Origin: a virus
DNA length: 25,448 nt
Virus record (IMG/VR): IMGVR_UViG_3300021963_007164
Span: 1 to 25,448 of that record
Strand: one strand, 5' to 3'
The notes under the pieces are model-generated. The model did not search any database. It had not been told where the DNA came from and saw nothing but the letters and a program-made list of their open reading frames with translations. Positions 15,808 to 23,546 of the stretch are shown here, in pieces. Numbering within the stretch: position 1 is the first letter of the stretch; the number at the start of each line of letters is the position of its first letter. A program made the position numbers and the translations under genes.

Positions 15808-16840
15808 TACACATATTGGTGCACGAAACGATAGTCCACACTTCCATAAATTTTTTGCTAAGTTTTACAATGATGTATTCTTTCCATATCTTGAAAAAGA
15901 AAACATCATTCATGTAGTGCAACTTGGTGATGTTTTTGATAGACGTAAGTATATCAACTTCAATTCATTAAAACAAGCTCGTGGATATTTGTTCGATCGC
16001 TTGAATAAAGAATATTCGACATGGATGCTTGTTGGCAACCATGATACTTACTTCAAAAACACAAACGATGTAAACTCACTTGACCTGTTACTTGATGGGT
16101 ATCATAACATAGTACCTGTAGATCGTTGTACGACAATAATGTTTGAGGATATTCCTTTTCTTTTAGTTCCGTGGTGGTGTGATGATAATGACAGTCATGT
16201 TAGAGAATCTCTTGCTTCAACCAATGCCACACACATTATTGGTCACTTCGAGATAGATGGATTTGAGATGTATAAAGGTGCTATACACCAAGGTGGTACA
16301 ACGAAAGATATATTCAGTAACTTTGAGGCTGTGTGGTCTGGTCACTTCCACCACCAATCAAAGATTGGTAACATTCACTATCTTGGGACACCTTATGAAA
16401 TGACGTGGTCAGACTATGGAGATCAAAAAGGGTTTCATGTGTTTGATACAGACACACGTGAATTGACGTTTGTTCCCAATCCTTATAATATCTTTAACAA
16501 AGTACACTATGATGATACTGACAAACAAATAAGTGAGGTTGTCAACATAGACTTTAAAGTGTATAGTGAAACGTTTGTAAAGTTAATTGTAAGAAATAAA
16601 ACCAACCCATATTGTTTTGATATGTTTGTGGATAAACTTGAAAAAGCTGGGGTGTACAATGTACAAGTTGTTGATGATCATTTTCATATGGATAGTACTA
16701 ATGATAGTGACATTATCAGTGAAGCCGAAGACACAAGAACAATTCTTACCAAATACGTCAACCAAATGGACGTAGCAGGTAAGAAAAAGTTGGAGACATT
16801 AATGTTGTCACTGTATGAAGAAGCAATGAGTGTGGAGTAA
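15785..16840 (+). CDS. gp47: gp47 recombination nuclease subunit (Mre11/SbcD-like)
   Basis: Metallophosphoesterase subunit of the gp46/gp47 complex, which resects DNA ends for recombination-dependent replication. It has 351 aa (T4 339). I chose the ATG at 15785 rather than 15779: GAGG (15775-15778) lies six bases before it and it starts M-K-I-A-L-L-G-D-T-H. Motifs: D8/H10 (G-D-T-H), D49 (G-D-V-F-D), N85/H86 (G-N-H-D), H154 (G-H-F) and H187/H189 (S-G-H-F-H), the complete dinuclear metal set. The start lies inside gp55. The gp46 gene follows after a 3-base gap, so the two subunits are made together. Confidence 0.95.
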   Translation: MKIALLGDTHIGARNDSPHFHKFFAKFYNDVFFPYLEKENIIHVVQLGDVFDRRKYINFNSLKQARGYLFDRLNKEYSTWMLVGNHDTYFKNTNDVNSLDLLLDGYHNIVPVDRCTTIMFEDIPFLLVPWWCDDNDSHVRESLASTNATHIIGHFEIDGFEMYKGAIHQGGTTKDIFSNFEAVWSGHFHHQSKIGNIHYLGTPYEMTWSDYGDQKGFHVFDTDTRELTFVPNPYNIFNKVHYDDTDKQISEVVNIDFKVYSETFVKLIVRNKTNPYCFDMFVDKLEKAGVYNVQVVDDHFHMDSTNDSDIISEAEDTRTILTKYVNQMDVAGKKKLETLMLSLYEEAMSVE

Positions 16841-16843
16841 TAA

Positions 16844-18559
16844 TTGATCGTATTCAAAACGTTGCGTTGGAAAAATTTATTAAGTACAGGTAATACATTT
16901 ACAGAAGTATCGCTCAACACTCATAACAATACTCTTATTGTTGGTGATAACGGAGCTGGCAAGTCAACTATTCTTGATGCTCTATCATTTGCTTTGTTTG
17001 GTAAGCCTTTTCGTAAAGTAAACAAAGGTCAGTTAATCAATTCAATCAATAACAAAGGTTTGTTGGTTGAATGTGAGTTTATTGTTGGTAGTAAAAATTA
17101 TCTGGTTAAGCGTGGATCAAAGCCGACAGTGTTTGAGATCTATATGGACGGAGTGTTGATAAACGCAGATGCTGCTTCATCTGATTATCAGGATGTGCTT
17201 GATAAGCAAATTCTAAAAATAAATCACAAATCGTTTTCACAGATTGTTGTACTTGGTAGTGCTTCTTTCATTCCGTTCATGCAACTTGCTGCAGCAGCAA
17301 GAAGAGAGGTGATTGAAGATCTATTAGACATACAAATCTTTACAACAATGAATACGTTGTTAAAAGAAAAGATATCTCAGAATAAAAATGATATTGTTGA
17401 TGTCACATATAAGATACAGGGCGTTGAAGAGAAGATTGAGATGGAAAATTCTCATATCAATGAAATACAACAAAGCCAAGAGAGTGTTGTTAAACAAAAG
17501 ACTGAACAAATATCCTTCTATAAAAAGATGGTGCATGATGTAGAGGTGAGTACATCATCATTGTTGCAGGAAATATCACAGCTAAGTGAAACAATTTCTG
17601 ATCAACCAAAGGTGCAATCTAGATATGAAAAGGTAACCCATCTTGCAAGACAGATTAATGTAAGAGCAGCTTTGATAGAAAAGGATGCAGAATTCTTTGC
17701 AAACAATCACGATTGCCCAACTTGCAGACAGGGAATATTAGGTGATCATAAAACCACTGTTGTCGAGCGTGCTAACAAACAACTTGCAGAAATAGAAGAA
17801 GGCAAAGTAAAACTGACAGAAGAGATTACACGTCTCAATCAAAGACTTGTTGATATTGCATCCACGTTGGAGTTAATTGCTTCAAAACAACAACAAGTCA
17901 ATACAAACCAAATTCAATCTAGTGCATGGGTTAACTTTATTAGTAACATTGAGTTGGAGCTTAATAACATTGAGCAAGCGACAAAAGCAGATACAAATAA
18001 AGATAGATTAAAGGAGCTTAAAGCAAGTTTAGGTGCATTAAAAGATACATTAAAACAATTGGTCGAGGATAAACAGATCCTTGATGTTGCTGGTGTCCTT
18101 CTTAAAGATGCAGGAATAAAAACAAAAATAATTCGTCAGTATATACCTGTAATCAACAAATTGATTAATAAGTATTTGGCTGCAATGGATTTCTTTGTCA
18201 ACTTTGAGCTAAATGAAAACTTTGAAGAAACAATTAAGTCACGGTTTAGAGATGAGTTTAGTTATGCATCTTTCAGTGAAGGTGAAAAATCCCGGATAGA
18301 CCTTGCATTGTTATTTGCATGGCGATCAATTGCAAAACTTCGTAACAGTGCAAGTACTAACTTGCTAATCTTAGACGAAGTGTTTGATGGTTCTTTGGAC
18401 TCGCAAGGTAATGAGGAGCTTTTGAAGATTCTTCAAGCAATCACGGAAGGTAACAATGTGTTTGTTATATCACATAAGACCGATGTATACCTGGATAAGT
18501 TTGAGCGTGTATTGAAATTTGAAAAGCAGAAAAATTTTAGTAGAATGGTGCAATTATGA
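16844..18559 (+). CDS. gp46: gp46 recombination nuclease subunit (Rad50/SbcC-like), TTG start
   Basis: SMC-like ATPase partner of gp47. It has 571 aa (T4 560). Walker A G-D-N-G-A-G-K-S-T (34-42, K40) is followed by F-G-K-P-F-R. The zinc-hook cysteines C-P-T-C are at 291-294, between two coiled-coil arms (about 175-285 and 300-430). The signature S-E-G-E-K-S-R-I-D (478-486) and Walker B L-I-L-D-E-V-F-D-G (508-516, D511/E512) complete the ATP site. The start codon is TTG, preceded by GGAG at 16834-16837 with good spacing. Starting there gives the expected V-x-x-x-x-x-W-K-N-L-L-S-T-G-N N-terminus. Confidence 0.95.
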   Translation: MIVFKTLRWKNLLSTGNTFTEVSLNTHNNTLIVGDNGAGKSTILDALSFALFGKPFRKVNKGQLINSINNKGLLVECEFIVGSKNYLVKRGSKPTVFEIYMDGVLINADAASSDYQDVLDKQILKINHKSFSQIVVLGSASFIPFMQLAAAARREVIEDLLDIQIFTTMNTLLKEKISQNKNDIVDVTYKIQGVEEKIEMENSHINEIQQSQESVVKQKTEQISFYKKMVHDVEVSTSSLLQEISQLSETISDQPKVQSRYEKVTHLARQINVRAALIEKDAEFFANNHDCPTCRQGILGDHKTTVVERANKQLAEIEEGKVKLTEEITRLNQRLVDIASTLELIASKQQQVNTNQIQSSAWVNFISNIELELNNIEQATKADTNKDRLKELKASLGALKDTLKQLVEDKQILDVAGVLLKDAGIKTKIIRQYIPVINKLINKYLAAMDFFVNFELNENFEETIKSRFRDEFSYASFSEGEKSRIDLALLFAWRSIAKLRNSASTNLLILDEVFDGSLDSQGNEELLKILQAITEGNNVFVISHKTDVYLDKFERVLKFEKQKNFSRMVQL

Positions 18560-19074
18560 TTCTTAAGCATGTAAAACCTGACAGCCCAATACTCAACCAA
18601 GTAACCGAGCAATTTAACCTTAGTAATCCTCCAACGGATCCTATTCAGCTAGCCAAGGACTTGTATGAGACCCTTATGTCAACAAAGTACCTGGGGTTAT
18701 CAGCTCCTCAAGTAGGGTTGCCATATAGAGTATTTGCTTTGAGGTCACAACCTGGTATAGTGTGTTTTAATCCACGTATTGTTGATGTATCAACAGAGGA
18801 AGTGATCCTCGATGAGATGTGTATGACGTTTGCTCACTTGGCTGTTCCTGTAAAGAGACCGAAAAAAATTAAAGTTCGTTATGCTGAACCAAATGGTAAT
18901 GTTAAAACAGAAACGTTTGACGGACTAACAGCTCGATATTTTCTTCATGAGCTTGACCATTTGAATGGAATATTGTATACTCAAAAAGCAAACAAGATGC
19001 ATGTGGAGCGCGCTATGCGCAAAAAGAAACAAATAGAAAGACAACTTAAACGGAATCAAAAGGATATAGAATGA
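18556..19074 (+). CDS. def: Peptide deformylase
   Basis: Metal-dependent enzyme that removes the formyl group from the N-terminal Met of new proteins. It has 172 aa, a full-length PDF domain. The three motifs are present: motif I G-L-S-A-P-Q (47-52, Q52), motif II with the metal ligand C89 in E-M-C-M-T, and motif III H-E-L-D-H (131-135; H131, H135 ligands, E132 catalytic). Motif II differs from the usual E-G-C-L-S. The C-terminus is a very basic tail (K-K-K-Q-I-E-R). It overlaps gp46 by 4 bases (ATGA) and lacks its own clear ribosome site, so it is probably coupled. PDF genes are known from marine phages. Confidence 0.93.
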   Translation: MILKHVKPDSPILNQVTEQFNLSNPPTDPIQLAKDLYETLMSTKYLGLSAPQVGLPYRVFALRSQPGIVCFNPRIVDVSTEEVILDEMCMTFAHLAVPVKRPKKIKVRYAEPNGNVKTETFDGLTARYFLHELDHLNGILYTQKANKMHVERAMRKKKQIERQLKRNQKDIE

Positions 19075-19829
19075 GTGTAGTTATATTTGGTAGAGGTAAG
19101 GTTGGTATGGCAACTGATCTTACGTTAAAAACGCAGGCCGACTTCCATGATCCTTTCAAGGGATTTGTTGTTGATAATTTTAGCAAATATAATATTGCAT
19201 TCATTTGTGTGTCTTCATTAGAAAGTGGGCCATTTGATCACGAAGCAATCTATAGTTGTCTGTCTACATTGGCGCGTGATAACTTTGCAGGCACAGTTGC
19301 TATTCGTTGTACTGTGTCACCTGTATTCCTTTCTGGGTGGAAGAGTCAGTTTCCGAAATTAAAAATAATCCACTTCCCTGAGTTTATGAAGCAGGGAGAT
19401 GACAATTATCTTGATACACCTTGGATCTTGGTGTTGGGTGGTGATAAAGAGTTGACAGCACCATTTGGTAAATGGTTAATCAGTCATGGTTATGGTACAG
19501 AGGATCAACTGCATCTTGTCACGCTTGAAGAGAGTGCTCTTATCAAGTTGCATCAAAATGCAGGTCTTGCATTGAAAGTTGTGTATGCAAATATTATGTA
19601 CGAGACATGCAAGTACTACGGTGCTGATTACGAGAAGGTTCGTCAAGGTGTTGCTGCTGATGTTCGTGTCGGTCCTGGTCACTTACAGGTACCTGGTGAA
19701 CATGGGTTTGGATTTGCTGGACATTGTTTACCAAAAGACCTTAGATGTCTAAACAGCGTTGCAACAAATAGAGGTTTTTGGGATAGTATACTTAAGATTA
19801 ACGAACAGTTGAGAATGAAGAATGTCTAA
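19071..19829 (+). CDS. Short UDP-glucose/GDP-mannose dehydrogenase-like protein
   Basis: Nucleotide-sugar dehydrogenase family, which oxidises a sugar C6 alcohol to a uronate with NAD. The N-terminus has a Rossmann entry, V-V-I-F-G-R-G-K-V-G-M-A (3-14, weakened glycine pattern), then F-I-C-V-S-S, H-F-P-E-F-M (sugar-site N-P-E-F relative), I-K-L-H-Q-N-A-G-L-A-L-K, and the catalytic-Cys block G-F-A-G-H-C-L-P-K-D-L with C219. It has 252 aa, whereas family members usually exceed 380, so the C-terminal nucleotide-sugar-binding domain is missing. It could be a reduced enzyme with a new substrate. It overlaps its neighbours by 4 and 8 bases. No substrate is visible. Confidence 0.75.
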   Translation: MSVVIFGRGKVGMATDLTLKTQADFHDPFKGFVVDNFSKYNIAFICVSSLESGPFDHEAIYSCLSTLARDNFAGTVAIRCTVSPVFLSGWKSQFPKLKIIHFPEFMKQGDDNYLDTPWILVLGGDKELTAPFGKWLISHGYGTEDQLHLVTLEESALIKLHQNAGLALKVVYANIMYETCKYYGADYEKVRQGVAADVRVGPGHLQVPGEHGFGFAGHCLPKDLRCLNSVATNRGFWDSILKINEQLRMKNV

Positions 19830-20730
19830 AATTGCATACAGCGAGATCTTTCACTCTATTCAAGGTGAAGGTCATTACACAGGACGCCCTACAGCATGGT
19901 TAAGATTTTTTCTGTGCAATCTTCAGTGTGATGGATTTGGTCAAAAGGATCCTACCGATCCATCTACATATGTTCTGCCATACAAAGAAATTAAGATTGA
20001 AGACATAAAGAAGCTAGAGGATCTTCCTGTATGGAAGTATGGATGCGATTCTTCTTACTCGTGGTCTGCTAAATTTAAGCATCTTCAACATAAACATACA
20101 GCAGAAGAGATATGTGATCGTATTCGTCAGTCAATGTATCATCCGACGAACCCAGAAGGTCATTTTAATAAATCTGATGGTACCATGCAGCATATGTGCT
20201 TTACAGGTGGTGAGCCAATGATGAAGCATGCACAACTTGCTGCAGTAGATATTATTGATCATTTTGCAACAGAAGGTGACTTCCCTTTGTATATGACATG
20301 GGAGACAAATGGTACACAACCTATAACAACAGATTTTGCTAATTACTTTGGTGCTGCATATCCAGGTGAAGTATTCTTCTCTGTATCACCAAAATTATTT
20401 ACAACATCGGGAGAGAAGCCAGAGGATGCTATCTGTCCAGATATAGTTAAGAGTTATGAAAATTTATCCCCTAACGGTCAATTGAAGTTTGTCGTTAGTG
20501 GGACGGAAGAATCGTGGAACGAGCTAGAGGTAACTTTAGCAAAGTTCCGTGAAGCAGGCGTGACATATCCTGTCTGGATTATGGGTGTTGGTGCAACACT
20601 CGAGGCCCAGAAGGGAACCGAAGCTGGTTATATCGGCGAAGCTAAAATTGCTACAGAAGCGTTTAAGCGTGGTTACAACTATTCCTCTCGTGTGCATGTT
20701 CACATTTGGGGTAACACAATGGGTACTTAA
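19822..20730 (+). CDS. queE: QueE-like 7-carboxy-7-deazaguanine synthase (radical SAM)
   Basis: Radical SAM enzyme turning 6-carboxytetrahydropterin into 7-carboxy-7-deazaguanine. It has 302 aa, longer than the usual QueE of about 210-230. The N-terminus has the diagnostic E-I-F-x-S-I-Q-G-E-G-x-x-x-G-R-P. Cluster cysteines are C32 and C36, while the third cysteine is displaced to C75 in G-C-D-S-S-Y-S-W, so the spacing is C-x3-C-x38-C. The insert (about 37-74) contains G-F-G-Q-K-D-P-T-D-P-S-T-Y. The SAM motif C-F-T-G-G-E-P is at 126-132. The start overlaps the upstream dehydrogenase by 8 bases. QueD-like and FolE genes lie downstream. Confidence 0.87.
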   Translation: MSKIAYSEIFHSIQGEGHYTGRPTAWLRFFLCNLQCDGFGQKDPTDPSTYVLPYKEIKIEDIKKLEDLPVWKYGCDSSYSWSAKFKHLQHKHTAEEICDRIRQSMYHPTNPEGHFNKSDGTMQHMCFTGGEPMMKHAQLAAVDIIDHFATEGDFPLYMTWETNGTQPITTDFANYFGAAYPGEVFFSVSPKLFTTSGEKPEDAICPDIVKSYENLSPNGQLKFVVSGTEESWNELEVTLAKFREAGVTYPVWIMGVGATLEAQKGTEAGYIGEAKIATEAFKRGYNYSSRVHVHIWGNTMGT

Positions 20731-20731
20731 A

Positions 20732-21265
20732 ATGAAAGAAGAATTTACATCACATCCATGGCGTTCAGCAAGGCAGTACAAATACGTATCAACGAAAGAG
20801 TATCACGACTCTTTTCCATGTGCGTATCGTCAATGGAGAGCAGACAGTCATTGCAACTTGATCCATGGATACAGTTTCTCGATGAAGTTTTACTTCGGAA
20901 CAGATAACCTCGATGCTCGTAACTGGGCAGCAGATTATGGTGGACTGAAAGATCTTAAAGGTATACTTGAAGATCAGTTTGATCATACGTTGTTAGTTGC
21001 AGAGGATGATCCTGAGCTTGAGATATACAAAGAGCTCGAGCGTCGAAAGCTTGCAAAGTTAACTATCCTTCCTAAGTTGGGATGTGAAGGTCTTGCAGAT
21101 CAACTTTACAAGTTTGTCAATGGTGTTTATATTCCTGACTATTGGGGTCCTGGTGAGGCAGAACGACTATGGTGCTTCCGTGTTGAGGTACGTGAGACCC
21201 AATCGAATATGGCTTTCCGTGAAGGTCATCGTGAGTGGAATGAAGATTTATTTGAAGGGGTTTAA
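20732..21265 (+). CDS. queD: QueD-like 6-carboxytetrahydropterin synthase (PTPS family)
   Basis: T-fold enzyme family that converts dihydroneopterin triphosphate to 6-carboxytetrahydropterin, the step before QueE. The ATG at 20732, one base after the QueE stop, gives 177 aa; an upstream in-frame ATG at 20585 lies inside queE and was rejected. The catalytic-Cys block is S-H-C-N-L-I-H-G-Y-S (C41, H45). D-Y-G-G-L-K (68-73) and F-D-H follow, then a C-terminal C-E-x-L-A and R-V-E-V-R-E-T. Of the three usual zinc histidines, the first position reads Tyr32 (C-A-Y) and the third Tyr47 (H-G-Y). The protein is therefore divergent, or uses other ligands such as H40. Confidence 0.8.
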   Translation: MKEEFTSHPWRSARQYKYVSTKEYHDSFPCAYRQWRADSHCNLIHGYSFSMKFYFGTDNLDARNWAADYGGLKDLKGILEDQFDHTLLVAEDDPELEIYKELERRKLAKLTILPKLGCEGLADQLYKFVNGVYIPDYWGPGEAERLWCFRVEVRETQSNMAFREGHREWNEDLFEGV

Positions 21266-21267
21266 TA

Positions 21268-22059
21268 ATGCAACGTATCCTTATTATGGGTCTACCAGGG
21301 TCGGGTAAAACGACTCTGGCACAAGCCTTAAAAAAACAATTAGAGTCAGTAGGTAAAGTGGTCGGTTGGCTCAATGCTGACAAAGTACGAGAAGAATACA
21401 ACGATTGGGACTTCTCAGAGGCCGGACGTATCAGGCAAGCAAAACGAATGCGTGAGATAGCTGATAGGTTTCAGCATTACGATTATGTGATTGCTGACTT
21501 CGTTGCTCCTTTGGTAGAAATGCGAAACATCTACAAAGCCGATTGGGTGATATGGATGGATACGATTCGTGAAGGACGTTACGCTGATACAAACAAAGCG
21601 TTTACTGAACCGACCATATATGATTTCAGGGTCAATGAGCAACATGCATCTAAATGGTCTATGTTCATATTTGATCATCTTATTGATAACCGTAGACGAC
21701 CTTCATTCAATTGGCAAAAAGAAACTGTTCAAATGCTAGGTCGTTGGCAGCCATGGCACGAAGGTCACAGAGCTTTGTTTGAGAGAGCAATAGCCAAAAC
21801 AGGACAAGTTGTTATTCAGATTCGTGATTGTCAAGGATGGCAAAATAGTAATCCATTTGAGATTGCAAAGGTTGAAGCCTTCATTAGAAGAGATCTTGAT
21901 CCTCTCTACCAAGGGCAATATATTATTCAAGTTGTTCCAAACATTGTTAATATTACATATGGTCGTGATGTTGGGTACAAGATTGAACAGGAAACATTTG
22001 ATAAGAGTGTTACTGATATTAGTGCGACAAAGATTAGAAAAGATTTAGGTATTGAGTAA
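21268..22059 (+). CDS. APS-kinase-like / nucleotidyltransferase fusion
   Basis: Two-domain protein, 263 aa. The N-terminal domain (1-150) is an adenylylsulfate-kinase-like P-loop kinase: Walker A G-L-P-G-S-G-K-T-T (8-16), L-N-A-D-K-V-R near 35-41, and a central A-D-F-V-A-P-L-V-E-M-R like the A-x-I-S-P-Y-x-x-x-R of APS kinases. The C-terminal domain (152-263) is a nucleotidyltransferase with G-R-W-Q-P-W-H-E-G-H (158-167, HxGH) and a terminal I-S-A-T-K-I-R (251-257). NadR has the same two activities in the opposite order with a different kinase. Substrate is unknown. The start is 2 bases after the QueD-like stop. A sulfotransferase-like gene follows one gene later. Confidence 0.82.
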   Translation: MQRILIMGLPGSGKTTLAQALKKQLESVGKVVGWLNADKVREEYNDWDFSEAGRIRQAKRMREIADRFQHYDYVIADFVAPLVEMRNIYKADWVIWMDTIREGRYADTNKAFTEPTIYDFRVNEQHASKWSMFIFDHLIDNRRRPSFNWQKETVQMLGRWQPWHEGHRALFERAIAKTGQVVIQIRDCQGWQNSNPFEIAKVEAFIRRDLDPLYQGQYIIQVVPNIVNITYGRDVGYKIEQETFDKSVTDISATKIRKDLGIE

Positions 22060-22061
22060 TC

Positions 22062-22265
22062 ATGTTCCAACAGTTTAAGTGGGTACCGGATGGTACCTAC
22101 GATTATGAAGATTACTTGGTTCGTTATCAAATTGTTAACGGTAACTCAACAAGAGTTATATCTAAGATGTGGATTGATATCGGTGGGCCCGATGATGTGT
22201 CTGATGAATTGAGACAACCATGGGGCACATTTCCTAACTTTCCTCCAAAGCCAGCAAAAAAATGA
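22062..22265 (+). CDS. Small hypothetical protein
   Basis: A 67-aa protein I do not recognise. It is aromatic-rich and acidic in the middle (D-Y-E-D-Y), contains M-W-I-D-I-G-G-P-D-D, and ends in a Pro/Lys tail. No membrane segment or metal motif is visible. The ribosome site is weak (GAG). It is placed 2 bases after the kinase fusion and overlaps the sulfotransferase-like gene by 4 bases (ATGA), so coding status is supported mainly by packing and composition. Confidence 0.6.
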   Translation: MFQQFKWVPDGTYDYEDYLVRYQIVNGNSTRVISKMWIDIGGPDDVSDELRQPWGTFPNFPPKPAKK

Positions 22266-22852
22266 TAGTATGTGCAACTCCCCGTTCAGGTGGTACTGTA
22301 TTTGGATTTGATAAGGCAAAGGAGCTAGGTATTCCTTTTCTCAATGAGGTCGTTCCTGGAAACACGGAACCGTTTCAATTTAGAACGACATGGAAAAACA
22401 AATATCACGAGTTACCTTGTCAGCCTATTATTACGACACAGACTCTTTTTGATGTAAGTGCATATCCAGAGTCGGAGTCATTTGTTGTTCTTGTTAATGG
22501 AACAAACAGTCATTGGCTTTTTCATAAGGCAGATTGGTTTGTTGCTCGACGAAACATTAGAGAGTGGCTATTCTCTGTTTGTAACTTTTGGATAAAGAAC
22601 AGACAAGGGAAAATGAGTTTGGATTTAATTCAAACCTATCTTATCTTTACTATAGAGAACGGATATGCTTTGTATGCATATTGCAAATCACATGATACAA
22701 ATATTTTGTGGTATGAGGATATGTATTACAGAAAGAATGATTACAAAGATTTGTTCAATCATCCAGACAGACGACAAATTATACTAATTATAGATTACTT
22801 AGTCGAACAAACAAAAATACTTGACACTAATAAACATTTGGTGTACACTTAA
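22262..22852 (+). CDS. Sulfotransferase-like P-loop protein
   Basis: A 196-aa protein with the two PAPS-binding signatures of sulfotransferases. The N-terminal strand-loop C-A-T-P-R-S-G-G-T (4-12) resembles the 5'-phosphosulfate loop. A later R-R-N-I-R-E-W-L-F-S (96-105), with Arg and Ser at the expected spacing, resembles the 3'-phosphate loop. It is short compared with typical members (250 or more). A C-terminal L-W-Y-E-D-M segment recalls the family's x-Y-E-D/E strand. It starts at the ATGA overlap with the preceding small gene. An APS-kinase-like gene lies just upstream, which would fit supply of PAPS. The acceptor is unknown. Confidence 0.68.
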   Translation: MIVCATPRSGGTVFGFDKAKELGIPFLNEVVPGNTEPFQFRTTWKNKYHELPCQPIITTQTLFDVSAYPESESFVVLVNGTNSHWLFHKADWFVARRNIREWLFSVCNFWIKNRQGKMSLDLIQTYLIFTIENGYALYAYCKSHDTNILWYEDMYYRKNDYKDLFNHPDRRQIILIIDYLVEQTKILDTNKHLVYT

Positions 22853-22871
22853 ATATTTACAAGGAGCCTTT

Positions 22872-23546
22872 ATGGAAAAGACGGATGCAGTTTTGGGTGC
22901 GCTAGTGCACGAACACCTTTTGAAAGTTGGTCTTGAGACGCCAATGAATTATGAACAAGTTCAAGTAAAAGATGAAAAGAAAATTAAAAATATTGCAAAG
23001 CACTTTACTGCAATTATGGAGGAGCTGGGGTTAGATCTTACCGATGACTCCTTGATTGATACTCCTAACCGTGTTGCTAAGATGTATACTCGTGAGATCT
23101 TTCTTGGTTTAAACTATGACAACTTTCCTAAGTGTACAAAGATTGAAAACAAGATGGGAGAGAGCAGCAGTTTTGTTCTTGAGCGTAACATCAACGTTCA
23201 GTCCAATTGTGAGCACCACTTTGTTGTGATTGATGGTAAGGCCACTGTTGCTTATATTCCAAAAAAGACCATTCTCGGTTTGTCTAAGCTGAATCGTATT
23301 GTTCAGTTTTTCTCAAAGCGTCCTCAAGTGCAAGAGCGTTTGACTGAGCAGATTGCAGAAACGATTAGTTTTATTACAGGATCAGATGATGTTGCTGTAT
23401 ACATCGAAGGCGTTCACTATTGTGTTAAATCGCGAGGAATTCAGGATGTTACATCTTCGACAATGACATTGGCTACACGCGGTGCCTTCGCAACTATTAA
23501 CTCAGAGCTCCGTCGCGAGTTTTTAAATTCTGCACGCATGAAATGA
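22872..23546 (+). CDS. folE: GTP cyclohydrolase I (FolE)
   Basis: Converts GTP to 7,8-dihydroneopterin triphosphate, the first step of both folate and 7-deazaguanine synthesis. I chose the ATG at 22872 because an AAGGAG site lies just upstream. The longer in-frame ATG at 22821 is inside the preceding gene. It has 224 aa, full length. Zinc ligands are C113 and H116 (N-C-E-H-H) and C184 (H-Y-C-V-K-S-R-G). The conserved G-L-S-K-L-N-R-I-V-Q-F-F-S-K-R-P-Q-V-Q-E-R-L-T block is complete. With QueD-like and QueE genes nearby, the likely end product is a deazaguanine rather than folate. Confidence 0.95.
   Translation: MEKTDAVLGALVHEHLLKVGLETPMNYEQVQVKDEKKIKNIAKHFTAIMEELGLDLTDDSLIDTPNRVAKMYTREIFLGLNYDNFPKCTKIENKMGESSSFVLERNINVQSNCEHHFVVIDGKATVAYIPKKTILGLSKLNRIVQFFSKRPQVQERLTEQIAETISFITGSDDVAVYIEGVHYCVKSRGIQDVTSSTMTLATRGAFATINSELRREFLNSARMK

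Noticed and set aside
20585-20731. Longer start for the QueD-like gene
   Set aside because: The added segment lies inside queE in another frame and does not look like a PTPS N-terminus.
22821-22871. Longer start for folE
   Set aside because: It lies in the previous gene, while the ATG at 22872 has an AAGGAG site.
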